This document shows positions 1-8,344 of a stretch of 50,035 bases of DNA, piece by piece. The stretch spans positions 1 through 50,035 of the forward strand of contig NZ_LMCW01000009.1 of the NCBI RefSeq assembly GCF_001424945.1. The letters run 5' to 3'. A model generated the notes under the pieces. That model was not told the origin of the DNA. It made no database searches and saw only the letters and a list, made by a program, of their open reading frames with translations. Both the position numbers and the translations under genes were made by a program. Each line of letters opens with the position of its first letter. Within the stretch, counting starts at the first letter, position 1. Source of the DNA: Rhizobium sp. Root1203 (GTDB lineage: Bacteria > Pseudomonadota > Alphaproteobacteria > Rhizobiales > Rhizobiaceae).

Positions 1-164
1 CCTTTGCCTTGAAAGCCGGGCTGTGGTTCCGGCGCGGTCGTCTCGTCATGGTATCTCCTGTTCCCGGCATCTAAGCCGAAGTCAGGCAGAAATTCCACTT
101 ATCCCCGCTGTCCAGATTTCCCGAGCCAGCTTTATCGTCGCATCGATTTGCGGAGGATTGAGCG

Positions 165-1544
165 ATGATGGGATGTCAGACAGCTCCAGCGCAGCTTTTC
201 TACGACTTCTGCCTTGATGATCACGTTCCGGGAGATCACCTGCTGCGCGGGATTGACCGCCATCTCCAACTCGACAGTGTCCGGGCACAGTTGAAGCCTT
301 TCTACAGTGCCACTGGTCGCCCCTCCATTGATCCCGAGCTTATGATGCGAATGCTGATCATCGGCTATTCTATGGGTATCCGCTCGGAACGCCGACTGTG
401 CGAGGAGGTCCATCTTAATCTCGCCTATCGCTGGTTCTGCCGCCTCGGTCTGGACGGCAAGGTCCCGGATCATTCCAGCTTCTCGAAGAACCGCCATGGC
501 CGGTTCCGGCAAAGCGATATCCTGCGGCATATGTTCGAGACGGTAGTGGAACGCTGCCTCGCTCAAGGGTTGGTTGGCGCGGAAGGATTTGCAGTAGATG
601 CCAGCTTGATCGCAGCGGATGCCAACAAGCAGCGTTCGGTACCAGGCGCTGAGTGGGAAGCAAAGGAAGACGCTGGCCGCTCCGTCCAAGAGTATCTGGC
701 TGTTCTCGATGATGCCGCTTTCGGTGCTGCGTCGCCCGTTACACCGAAGTTCATCTCCCCGTCTGATCCGGCCGCCCAATGGACCGGCGCTCACAAAGGC
801 CATGCCTTCTTCGCCTACGCGACCAACTATCTGATCGATACAGACCACGGCGTCATTCTGGATGTGGAGGCGACACGGGCAATCCGCCAGGCGGAGGTGG
901 GTGCATCCCGCACAATGCTCGAAAGGACCGAGAGCCGCTTCGGCGTGCGGCCCGATTACCTCGCGGCCGACAGTGCATACGGTTCTGCCGACAACCTCGC
1001 CTGGCTGGTCAACGAGAAGGAGATCGCGCCGCACATTCCGGTCTTCGACAAGTCAAAGCGGACGGATGGCACCTTCTCTCGTTCCGACTTCACCTGGGAA
1101 GCCGAGAAGGGGCAATACCTCTGCCCTGCCGGAAAGGAACTGAAGCAATTCCACCGCACTTACGACCCACCCAGATCGGGGATCACGGCCGAGGGTACCC
1201 GGCTTTATCGTGCAAGCAAGAAGGACTGTGATCAGTGCGAGCTGAAGCCTCGCTGCTGCCCGAACATGCCTATGCGCAAAATACCGCGTGATCTCAACGA
1301 GGATGCACGCGATGTCGCTAGAGCAATTGCCAAGACACCGGAATATGAGCAGTCATGGCATCGTCGAAAGAAGGTCGAAATGCTCTTCGCCCACCTCAAG
1401 CGAATCCTGCGGATGGCCCGTTTAAGGCTTCGAGGGCCGTGTGGCGCGAGAGACGAATTCCTTCTTGCCGCAACGGCGCAGAACCTGAGGAGGCTGGCAA
1501 AGCTCAGGCCTCAGACGGTACCGTTACCGCCTGAGGCGGCATAA
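165..1544 (+). CDS. IS1182-family transposase
   Basis: A 459-residue DDE transposase that would cut and join the ends of its own insertion sequence. The N-terminal part has the IS1182-type DUF772 region (around residues 20-130, with FYSATGRPSIDPELMMRMLI). The acidic catalytic residues fit FAVDASLIAADA (about 146) and LAADSAYG (about 265), with the final Glu in RRKKVEMLFAHLKR (about 405). A Cys cluster (CDQCELKPRCC) precedes the last block, as is usual in this family. Full length with no internal stop. The start ATG follows a GGAGG-like site. The right end may lie near 1635-1655 (a gttttt-caac stretch); I found no matching left inverted repeat, so the left end may be outside the window. Family call secure, element ends not. 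Confidence 0.93.
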   Translation: MMGCQTAPAQLFYDFCLDDHVPGDHLLRGIDRHLQLDSVRAQLKPFYSATGRPSIDPELMMRMLIIGYSMGIRSERRLCEEVHLNLAYRWFCRLGLDGKVPDHSSFSKNRHGRFRQSDILRHMFETVVERCLAQGLVGAEGFAVDASLIAADANKQRSVPGAEWEAKEDAGRSVQEYLAVLDDAAFGAASPVTPKFISPSDPAAQWTGAHKGHAFFAYATNYLIDTDHGVILDVEATRAIRQAEVGASRTMLERTESRFGVRPDYLAADSAYGSADNLAWLVNEKEIAPHIPVFDKSKRTDGTFSRSDFTWEAEKGQYLCPAGKELKQFHRTYDPPRSGITAEGTRLYRASKKDCDQCELKPRCCPNMPMRKIPRDLNEDARDVARAIAKTPEYEQSWHRRKKVEMLFAHLKRILRMARLRLRGPCGARDEFLLAATAQNLRRLAKLRPQTVPLPPEAA

Positions 1545-1686
1545 ACTGATAACCTGCGCTGAGGCGCGGGGCAGAACGCGAAGTTGTGCAGCGCCCAGAA
1601 CAACGAAAAGGGCGAATGGAAAACTAATCGGTCGAGTTTTTCAACGATATCCGCCAACAGCGGTCATGAGGAGCTTGCTGTCAGCG

Positions 1687-2109
1687 TCAGGAAGCGACAA
1701 ACAAGCGGATCGGCTTCACCACAAGCTCTGAAAACTCTGTGCATGCGGCACGAAGATCATCGATGCTGAAAGAATGAAGTATGCCGTCAGGTGCTGCGCA
1801 GGCGATCACCGCGCTGCCCTTGGTCCATGGGTCTGCGTGCAACGAATAGCTGCTGTGTGCGAGAAAGTTTCGGACGCGAGCGACTTTTTCAACTGGTTCG
1901 AGAAGCTCGTGCGCTCGGTCTGGATAAGTAGCCTTTATATATGTCCGCCAGTGAGAAATCACGGGGCCCTTCAAAATCTGTTCTTGAAGTCCAGCTCGAT
2001 TCAGGTGTTCTCTCATCGTATTTTCGAGAAACGACCAGCAGACCAGTACCTGTCCAATCTCGAACTTGAGATCGTTCAATGTAGGGTGGATGGGTTCTGA
2101 AGCGCTCAT
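1687..2109 (-). CDS. Hypothetical protein, 140 aa
   Basis: I do not recognise a family. The protein is soluble and mildly charged. It has a tract around residues 80-95 (VARVRNFLAHSSYSLH) that resembles the RNxLAHs signature of small helical HEPN-like or RiboL-PSP-HEPN proteins, and an early helix (IGQVLVCWSFLENTMREHL) typical of the same helical fold. That would fit an abi/HEPN-type helper, but this is inference only. It ends about 140 bp after the transposase stop, on the opposite strand, so it may be the gene next to which the IS inserted. Codon pattern looks genuine. Confidence 0.6.
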   Translation of the reverse strand: MSASEPIHPTLNDLKFEIGQVLVCWSFLENTMREHLNRAGLQEQILKGPVISHWRTYIKATYPDRAHELLEPVEKVARVRNFLAHSSYSLHADPWTKGSAVIACAAPDGILHSFSIDDLRAACTEFSELVVKPIRLFVAS

Positions 2110-2416
2110 CTTGCCTTTCTAGCCGACATTCTGACCTCCGAAAAGTCGCCGGCGAAAAGCGGTTACAGAAATGCCAAAACCCTATTAAGCAGGGCTTTCA
2201 GATATGCAGCCGGTGTACGCACTGGGCCGTCTTCCGCTTCGCGCGAGCAGGAGACATGACCTCGACGCGGACATCTTGATTGGCGGAGCCGCAGAATCTG
2301 GAGGAAGTCGGCATGCGACGACATTTTTTCGCGGTTGCGTGTCGGACTCCGCCTCCGTCGAACGTCGTCATGACGGGGCCACAAAAAGCTCGCCCGCCAC
2401 GCCGAGGAGTAACAAG
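2110..2416. other. Intergenic stretch, no gene recognised
   Basis: 307 bp between the 140-aa hypothetical protein and the SRPBCC gene, which diverge from it. The open frames here give arginine-rich, low-complexity products with no recognisable motif. Promoters for both flanking genes should lie here, but no convincing -35/-10 pair was identified. Confidence 0.4.
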
Positions 2417-2929
2417 ATGAAGCAAGTCACTAATGCAGACGGCACCCAGAACCGCACGTCGGTCGAGCGTAGAGGAGACCGCGAACTCGTAGTGGAACGG
2501 ACATTCAACACGCCTCCGACCATCGTATTCAGGGCGTGGAGCGAACCTGAGCTTTTCCAGCGCTGGTGGGTGCCTAAGTCAGCAACTGGTGTCGTGCTCG
2601 TGTCGTGTCAAATGGACGTCCGTACCGACGGTAAGTATCGGCTGGAGTTCGGTGCCGGTGGTTCGGCAACGATGGCCTTTTACGGCAAGTATCTCGAGGT
2701 CGTGTCAAATGAGCGCATTGTCTGGACCAATGACGAAGGGGAAGAGGGCGCGGTCACGACCGTGACGTTCGAGGATCAGGCCGGAAAGACGCTGTTGACC
2801 TTCCACGAAATCTATCCGTCGACGGAAGCGCTTGAGGAAGCACTGCAGGGCAGTGCGGTGGCATTGCCAGAACAGTTGGAGCAGCTAGACGAATTGTTCA
2901 CCCCCGAGACCCATCTTAGCGTGCAATGA
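2417..2929 (+). CDS. SRPBCC (AHSA1-like) domain protein
   Basis: A 170-residue START/AHSA1-type protein, a fold that binds small hydrophobic ligands in a deep cavity; the ligand is unknown. Family marks are ELVVERTFNTPPTIVFRAWSEPELF, the following RWW, the central MDVRTDGKYRLEFG strand, and the VTFEDQAGKTLLTF region near the end. The frame is open from 2204, but ATG 2417 is chosen because GAGGAG stands 7-12 bases before it and the domain begins about 25 residues later. Such genes often follow an ArsR regulator; none is present here. Intact. Confidence 0.85.
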   Translation: MKQVTNADGTQNRTSVERRGDRELVVERTFNTPPTIVFRAWSEPELFQRWWVPKSATGVVLVSCQMDVRTDGKYRLEFGAGGSATMAFYGKYLEVVSNERIVWTNDEGEEGAVTTVTFEDQAGKTLLTFHEIYPSTEALEEALQGSAVALPEQLEQLDELFTPETHLSVQ

Positions 2930-3187
2930 TGGAGATGGCTTGATCGTACCAACGGCGAGATCGATGTGTCGAGGAACCTATATGAGTAGAGAACAATGAA
3001 GTTCACTCCGCCCGCAATATGCTACTGAGTGACATACCGGTTTCTACATTAGAACAGTGATGAGATGGGTTTGGGCCGAGCCGCCGAAACGTCTCGCCGG
3101 ATTTCGCCAAAGTGGCCGTAGATGGTGACAACGCTTCTGGTCATGTTATCCTTGTCACCTGATTTTGTCGGTGTTTTGAGGAATGTC

Positions 3188-3466
3188 ATGGCAACAGATT
3201 CTGTAAAGGGTCCTGCTTCTTATTTTCCATCTATCGAGGCCAAGTACGGTCATCCAATCGGCTATTGGAAAGACCTCATTAGCGGCCAAAGCGGGAAAAA
3301 GCATATGGAACTCGTCACTTGGTTGAAGCAGGAGCAGCTGGATCAGGCCACTGGACCTAGGGAAATTCCTCAACGGCCGGACATATGGGCGCGGCAGTCG
3401 AGTAGTATTCCAAGTCACAGACCCGATCGTTCCCGACAACTCCGGGGTTTGGTCCTTGTCGGGTGA
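3188..3466 (+). pseudogene. DUF4287 protein, 3'-truncated
   Basis: The first ~50 residues after ATG 3188 match the DUF4287 pattern: a KGP..YFPSIE..YG.PI..W.dLI stretch followed by KHMELVTWLKQE. After about 3340 the similarity stops, where the family would continue with a glycine/histidine-rich helix. The remaining frame to 3466 (QATGPREIPQRPD...) is out-of-frame sequence of the next fragment. The frame is open from 3122, but 3188 starts the conserved part. Looks like a gene whose 3' half was lost in a deletion joining it to an Eis-type gene. Confidence 0.7.
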
Positions 3467-3662
3467 CGGCGCTGTGCGTTGCAAGCAGACGCCTACATTC
3501 CAATTGTCACTGCAGACGATCACGGAGCTCAGCTTCGGCGCGCAGTCCGCGGCCGTTCTGGCCGCCGCGGGTCGTATCGACGCGGAGAACCGGGACATTG
3601 ATGCCCTGGATGAAGCCTTTGCTACGGCCGCCGTGAGGCTACACTCCGGCATTTCGTTCTAG
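3354..3662 (+). pseudogene. C-terminal fragment of an Eis-like GNAT/SCP2 acetyltransferase
   Basis: In the frame ending at 3662 the product reads VVFQVTDPIVPDNSGVW then SLSGDGAVRC, and later ELSFGAQSAAVLAAAGRI. These are hallmarks of the sterol-carrier-like C-terminal domain of Eis-type N-acetyltransferases (the DP..P.NSG.W strand and the LAAAGRI helix). The two GNAT domains and any start codon are absent. The fragment is joined at roughly 3340-3354 to the DUF4287 remnant, in another frame, so it is a decayed fusion junction rather than a gene. Confidence in homology is moderate because only about 100 residues remain. Confidence 0.6.
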
Positions 3663-3888
3663 CTTAAAACGCTTTCGGTGCGTTTGTAGACCGCTTGCCC
3701 GTAGCCCTCCGCCCTGGTTGGCGGACCCGCGGATTTTTTTCTGTCATCACTGAGAAACTGGCAACGGCTTTCTCGATAAACTCTATCTTTTTATAGGCTT
3801 CGTGGCAGACGCTGACATTGGAAGGCCGAACCAAACGGCATCTGGTCCGTTGAATGTAAGGTTTGCGCAGTATGTCCTCGGAGGCGAA

Positions 3889-4389
3889 ATGGAAGTCCAG
3901 CACGTGATCTTCGAAAAAAGCGATTGGGTACCGAATAACCCCTCGCTGCCGGTTCTGCTATATAAGTCCGTATTCATCACGAAGAACGGCTCAGAGGAAT
4001 TTGCACGTCTGTTTACATCACACGGCTGGCAAGGCGTCTGGCGAAACGGCGTTTTCGACTATCAGCACTATCACTCCGGTGCTCACGAGGTCCTTGGAGT
4101 CGGAAAAGGCCAAGCGCGACTGTTGATCGGTGGGCCAACGGGTAGTGTGTTCGAAGTGAGCGCCGGAGATTGTATCCTTCTTCCTGCCGGAACGGGCCAC
4201 ATGAACCTCGGCGCAAGCGGCGACTTTGAAGTGGTCGGCGCTTATCCCAATGGCCAACATGCCGACATTCAAACCAACGCCCCGTCCAAGGAAGCTTCAG
4301 CAACGATTGTTTCGCTTCCCGTCCCCGAAACCGACCCGGTCCAAGGCGCGGCGGGCGCGATGATGACGGCCTGGCGGCGGGAGATTTGA
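3889..4389 (+). CDS. YjlB-type cupin protein
   Basis: A 166-residue single-domain cupin. Cupin motif 1 is HYHSGAHEVLGVGKG (residues ~62-76), supplying His and Glu ligands for a metal, and motif 2 is GDCILLPAGTGH (~100-111). The N-terminal VPNNPSLPVLLYKSV and the WRNGVFDYQHYHS tract match the YjlB group, whose reaction is unknown. The frame is open from 3802, but ATG 3889 has GGAGG a few bases upstream and starts at the family's normal N-terminus. The last seven codons (MTAWRREI) and the following bases recur at 15.5 kb. Confidence 0.85.
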   Translation: MEVQHVIFEKSDWVPNNPSLPVLLYKSVFITKNGSEEFARLFTSHGWQGVWRNGVFDYQHYHSGAHEVLGVGKGQARLLIGGPTGSVFEVSAGDCILLPAGTGHMNLGASGDFEVVGAYPNGQHADIQTNAPSKEASATIVSLPVPETDPVQGAAGAMMTAWRREI

Positions 4390-4438
4390 GTAGCGCTAGC
4401 CCAGGGGTATTCTAGCCGCACCATGTCCTGGGGGTTGG
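4363..4438. repeat. Cupin 3' end/nuclease 3' end repeat, copy 1
   Basis: About 76 bp that recur at 15504-15580 with roughly nine differences. This copy spans the last codons of the cupin gene, a 20-bp spacer and the last codons of the convergent thermonuclease pseudogene. It is therefore the parental context for the second copy, which is isolated from both genes. Confidence 0.85.
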
Positions 4439-4758
4439 CGGGCATCCAGAGCCGCCGCAGATGAAGGGGACTGCTAATCCTTCCTTGATCAACGTTTGAC
4501 CAACATCGCGACCGTCAACCGTCAATTTCCCACAGCTCCTGCCGTAGTTGCACTTCCTGGTGCCTTCGGTACCTGCCTTACAAGAGCAACAACCAAGGCC
4601 ACGCTCGTTGAGGTTGCTGTTGCCACCAGCTCCTTTAGTCTCGCTGAGGCGCGATTGCCCAAATCAGCTTCCCGCGAGCATTTTGGTTCGAATTTTTCTG
4701 GCGTGTTAAAGCCGACCAGTCTGACCCGCGTTCCATCGTTCAATTGGATAGTGTCACC
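4412..4758 (-). pseudogene. Thermonuclease (SNase-like) pseudogene, frameshifted
   Basis: Reading the minus strand, one frame gives GDTIQLNDGTRVRLVGFNTPE then CSREADLGNRASARLKELV, the core of the staphylococcal-nuclease-like family. A second frame supplies the missing end: CSCKAGTEGTRKCNYGRSCG, then EGLAVPFICGG and a terminal CPPTPRTWCG before TAG. The two halves are joined by a frameshift around 4600-4620 (the ALVVALVRQ segment is the wrong frame). The N-terminal signal region before GDTI is lost, with a stop in frame. The family cleaves nucleic acids outside the cytoplasm; this copy cannot make a full product. Confidence 0.8.
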
Positions 4759-5186
4759 GCGGGCCGAGGAAGGTGATTATCCCGACTTCCTCAACGAGCC
4801 TTCAAAGGTCCAACCCAGCTGAGGTCGACGCACCAGGCTCGGGCGGCTGTCTCCAAGCGTCTGAATCTCTCGACATGAATGCCTGCTACGATATATAATA
4901 AAAACCTCGTGATGAACAAATTCGCCCGTTCGGTGGGCGCTTGGTATGAGCCGACTACGATAAGCATCGTCCACCCATACCAACTTGCTGCGAAGCTGGC
5001 CTTGACGCATTCGCCTGAAACTTTGCGCTGGTTCCGGGCCGATCACCACACCGGACTATCCGGCACGCCTCCGTAGGATTTGCAGCGCGGCCGCGAAGGC
5101 CGATGTAGGTTGAAGGACGATGAGAAAGTTGAATCTGATCCTACACGGCCGTGGCCACCTTATATCAATGGAAAGCTGGTTGCTCG
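4759..5186. other. Intergenic stretch, no gene recognised
   Basis: 428 bp between the nuclease remnant and the DUF2332 gene. Frames of 65-90 codons exist on both strands but show no family signature, and their composition looks accidental. An AT-rich stretch (tacgatatataataaa) at about 4889-4904 could hold a promoter, but nothing fixes its direction. Confidence 0.35.
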
Positions 5187-6239
5187 ATGGGCCAGACTGA
5201 CCCTCCCGCCGCAGTCCTGCGAAACCTCGAAGCCCAAGCCGCCATATGCGATGCGCTCGGTTCGCCCTTCTCTGCCAAGGTCTGCCGCGCGCTTGCTGCG
5301 GGATTGGATCACTCGACCGCTACCGGCCGGCGCGCGCTCGGCTGGCCTGGCAACGCGACGGCCGACGCACTGGCGCTGAGGCTGCTGGGTGCCTTGCATG
5401 GACTCGTGTTGCGCGGCGCTGACGAAGCACTCGTTGCAGTGTATCCGCCGCGAGAGGTTGCCGATTCCAGGCTTCGGGAGGCGGTCACTACTGCGATACG
5501 ACAGCACGACGAAGGATTGTGTCGGGCACTCGACAGCGTGCCGCAGACCAACGAGGTCGCTCGGTCGGCAATGCTGTTGCCGGGCTTCCTCTCGATAGCG
5601 CGAGAGACCGGTGTGCCGCTGGAAATTGCCGAAATCGGCGCAAGCGCCGGGCTGAACCTCAACTTCGACCGTTTCCACTATCGTTACGGCACTGCCCAAT
5701 GGGGCAGCTCCACTTCGCCGGTTCGCCTCGCACCGGAGCTCCGCGGCAATGTTCCACCGCTCGATGGAGCGCTGACGGTTTCGGCGCGCTCTGGTTGTGA
5801 CATCGCGCCGGTTGATCTCTCGAACGAGGCTGCACGGCTTCGCCTCAGATCGTTTATCTGGGCCGACCAGGCCTCTCGACTTCAGCGACTGGACGCAGCG
5901 ACCGGGCTGGCAGTGGCAGCACCCGTCACGCTGGTTCAAGCCGACGCGGCCGATTTCTTGCTGCAAAAACTGGCTGCGCGGTCAGAAGGTTCGGTTTTCG
6001 TGATGTTTCATTCGGCTGTGTGGGACTACATGCCCCACCCAACGCGGGATGCAATCGAGGTGGCCATACGCCAAGCCGGCACTGTAGCCACGGAACGATC
6101 TCCGCTCGCCTGGCTTTCCGTAGAACCGCTCGCCGCCGGCGCGCCACATGCGGTGCTGCGGCTAACAATTTGGCCGCGAGGCGAAACCAGGCAACTCGCT
6201 GCCTGCGACCACCATGGTCGCTGGATCGAGTGGCTATAG
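5187..6239 (+). CDS. DUF2332 family protein
   Basis: About 350 residues matching the DUF2332 family, whose function is not established. Diagnostic tracts are NEVARSAMLLPGF, then EIAEIGASAGLNLNFDRF (residues ~150-167), a glycine-containing loop reminiscent of a methyltransferase-like fold, and VFVMFHSAVWDYM near 280. The C-terminus ends on a GRWIEWL strand, normal for the family. The frame starts at GTG 5151, but ATG 5187 fits the family start better and has GGAAAG upstream. Intact and monocistronic. Confidence 0.8.
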   Translation: MGQTDPPAAVLRNLEAQAAICDALGSPFSAKVCRALAAGLDHSTATGRRALGWPGNATADALALRLLGALHGLVLRGADEALVAVYPPREVADSRLREAVTTAIRQHDEGLCRALDSVPQTNEVARSAMLLPGFLSIARETGVPLEIAEIGASAGLNLNFDRFHYRYGTAQWGSSTSPVRLAPELRGNVPPLDGALTVSARSGCDIAPVDLSNEAARLRLRSFIWADQASRLQRLDAATGLAVAAPVTLVQADAADFLLQKLAARSEGSVFVMFHSAVWDYMPHPTRDAIEVAIRQAGTVATERSPLAWLSVEPLAAGAPHAVLRLTIWPRGETRQLAACDHHGRWIEWL

Positions 6240-6542
6240 GAACTGAGCGCCAGCGACCCGCGGCTGCTCCGCTATTGGGTCGCCCGGACGGCCCGCTGTC
6301 GGCAAAGCTCTTCGGCGATGTTGCGCGCCTCACAGGCGGGCTGCGAAGATACGACCTCGCACCACTCTCACACTGCGATGTTGGCGCAAAGCAGCCTCGG
6401 CCACCACATTTGTAATGTCCGCTTTCAGGCAATGGCGGCTACGAACTCAACGGCCGACGTGAGGGCGCAAAGCAGATCGAATCCTGTGAGAAGGTCTAGC
6501 AGCGAAAGGGCGCGGCCCCACGATGCGCAGGGCCGTTCCCCT
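6240..6542. other. Intergenic stretch with a dispersed repeat
   Basis: 303 bp between the DUF2332 gene and the integrase remnant (convergent). The only structure seen is a degenerate dispersed repeat at about 6418-6475, shared with 13.98 kb. No gene recognised. Confidence 0.4.
6418..6475 (+). repeat. Degenerate dispersed repeat, copy 1
   Basis: Contains gctttc, then after a gap ctcaacg-ccga followed by tgagggcgcaaagc. The same order of blocks occurs at 13982-14037, with the ~28-base core differing at about three positions. Such short decayed repeats between genes are common in rhizobial genomes; no coding role is visible. Confidence 0.55.
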
Positions 6543-7174
6543 TCAGATTTCAGTCCGCTCTGCCAGTTCCAGTGCATCCTCAATATCGACGCCGAGATAC
6601 CTGACTGTGTTCTCAATCTTGGTATGGCCAAGCAGGATCTGGATCGCTCGAAGGTTACCAGTTGCCTTATAGATCATGGCAGCCTTCGTTCGCCGAAGGG
6701 AATGCGTCCCGTAGTCCTCCCAACGCAACCCAATAGCAGTGACCCACTCATCGACCAGTCGGGCGTATTGCCGAGTGCTGAGATGATCTGTGTAGTCTAC
6801 TCGACTGGGAAAGGCATAGTCATCGACTGTTCCTCCTCTTCGCTGAAGCCATGCAAGCAGATTAGCTCTGACCTCGGTCGTAATCTCGAACTGCACGGGG
6901 CGTCCAGTCTTCTGCTGGACGACCATCGCACGAGTTCGAATTTCGTGGCCCGTGACGAGGGTCCCGATTTTCATTTTTACCAAATCGCAGCCGCGGAGCT
7001 TGCTGTCGATGGCAAGATCGAACAGTGCACATCTCTCATCCTTCCCTCTCGGTCGAGAAAGAAGCGGACGGCCCAAATCTGGCGCTGCTTCAGGGGCTTC
7101 TTGACGTCAACTTGCTTGCCTGCGTTCCAAGCCGGTCGATCCAGCGCAGCAGGATCATATTGTGAGATACCCAT
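6543..7174 (-). pseudogene. Tyrosine recombinase/integrase, one-base frameshift
   Basis: A ~210-residue phage-type integrase split over two frames. The first 45 codons (ATG 7174, with GGAGAA just upstream) read RPAWNAGKQVDVKKPLKQRQ and then WAVRFFLDREGRMRD. The second frame continues CALFDLAIDSKLRG to the end. Restoring one base near 7032 (RD-R-ALFDLAID is the expected order) would rejoin them. All catalytic residues survive: Arg in KLRGCDL, HSLRR, LLGHTKIENT and Tyr in TVRYLGV. Inactivation is therefore recent or artefactual. No attachment site was identified. Confidence 0.85.
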
Positions 7175-7400
7175 TTCAGTTCTCCTATGGCCACCATTCG
7201 CCGGAGGGAGAACGCACTGCTCTCGGTTCTATGACGGGGCCGGGAGGGGACTGTGCGCTGTTGGCATACGCAACGGGAAAGCGGACGCTTCGGCCCTCGG
7301 CGCCAAGGTCTTGGCTTAGCCGGAACGGATATCGTCACAAAATCCCATACCGTTTGAGTAGGATGTCTCTTAACCTGCACTTCAAGCTTGGCGTTGATCC

Positions 7401-8177
7401 TTATTTTCTCGCCAGGCTGAACACGAAGTGGCTGCCTCGGTGATAATCAATCGCGTAGATCACCGGTATGCCGGCAGCATTGAAGCAGGTTTCGGTGATC
7501 AGGAGAGCCGGGCCGAAGTCCCTTAGATCGTTGCGCTCGACAACGTCGTTCGGCAGCACGACGGCGGATACGCTCGCTGCCGACATTCGTGGCTTGTTCT
7601 TGTGCTCCTCGAGCAGCGTGAGCAGCGAACCGTTCCAGTCGATGTCGTAGAGACGGGCGGAAATGAGGCTGCGCGGCACGTAATCGACGCAGTACATGAT
7701 CGGCTCATCGCGGTGGAGCCGTAGGCGTTCGATGCGGATCACGCGATCCGAGACCCGCATCTGCAATTGCCTTGCGACGAGCTCATCCGGCGCTTCTTCG
7801 GCAATGGACAGCACCTTGTTGACTATCTCATAGCCATAGTGCCGGACCATGTCGGTCACGCTCTCAAACACCGTAATCGGCCGATCGACTCGCACCGCGG
7901 ACATCGGCGAGACGAAGCGGCCGCGGCCATGTTCGGCATAAATCAGGTTGTCTTGTTCGAGGAGTTTTAGAGCCTCGCGGACGACGGGACGGGAAATCCT
8001 GAAGCGCTGGGTAAGTTCGGCCTCGGTTGGCAGCTTGTCACCGGGCTTGAGGCTCGCGTCGCGGATGAGATCTAGGATCCTGTCGCGCAGCTTGATCACA
8101 AGGGTCTGTTTATCACGCAAGGGCTCGTCCAAGACCGCAATCCTCTCTACCGCCGTCGTAATGTGCTTGTCTGACAT
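7401..8177 (-). CDS. GntR-family (HutC/UTRA) repressor of the downstream catabolic locus
   Basis: About 258 residues. The winged helix-turn-helix occupies residues ~25-95 (KPGDKLPTEAELTQRFRISR followed by PVVREALKLLE). The C-terminal effector domain is UTRA-like (VSDRVIRIERLRLHRDEPI, then YVPRSL). ATG 8177 is preferred over the TTG at 8195. It diverges from the SIS-deglycase gene across 168 bp containing a GTTGT-CTT-ACAAC palindrome, so it most likely represses that operon and its own gene, with a phosphorylated sugar-amine as the probable inducer (inference from UTRA regulators of frl/nag-type operons). Confidence 0.85.
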   Translation of the reverse strand: MSDKHITTAVERIAVLDEPLRDKQTLVIKLRDRILDLIRDASLKPGDKLPTEAELTQRFRISRPVVREALKLLEQDNLIYAEHGRGRFVSPMSAVRVDRPITVFESVTDMVRHYGYEIVNKVLSIAEEAPDELVARQLQMRVSDRVIRIERLRLHRDEPIMYCVDYVPRSLISARLYDIDWNGSLLTLLEEHKNKPRMSAASVSAVVLPNDVVERNDLRDFGPALLITETCFNAAGIPVIYAIDYHRGSHFVFSLARK

Positions 8178-8293
8178 TGGCGGCGTGGTCAACAAATTTC
8201 TGGTGTCCCAACGGCGTTACATCAACCAAGGGTATTGCTAATGCCAGTGCAAATTCACGGTCCAGTTATTGACACATCTAAATCGAGATGTCA

Positions 8294-8306
8294 GTTGTCT
8301 TACAAC
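8294..8306. promoter_or_regulatory. Probable GntR operator (deglycase side)
   Basis: GTTGT-CTT-ACAAC, a perfect 5-bp inverted repeat about 38 bp before the deglycase start. A close variant, TGTC-T-GACA followed by AC, precedes the binding-protein operon at 13774. A second imperfect palindrome (GTGTTAG-TCG-CTGACAC) follows at 8314-8330. Confidence 0.6.
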
Positions 8307-8344
8307 ATTGTCGGTGTTAGTCGCTGACACTAACGGAGGCTTGC

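Noticed and set aside
132..1034. A 300-codon minus-strand frame inside the transposase
   Set aside because: Complement of a full-length IS1182 transposase; no motif of its own.
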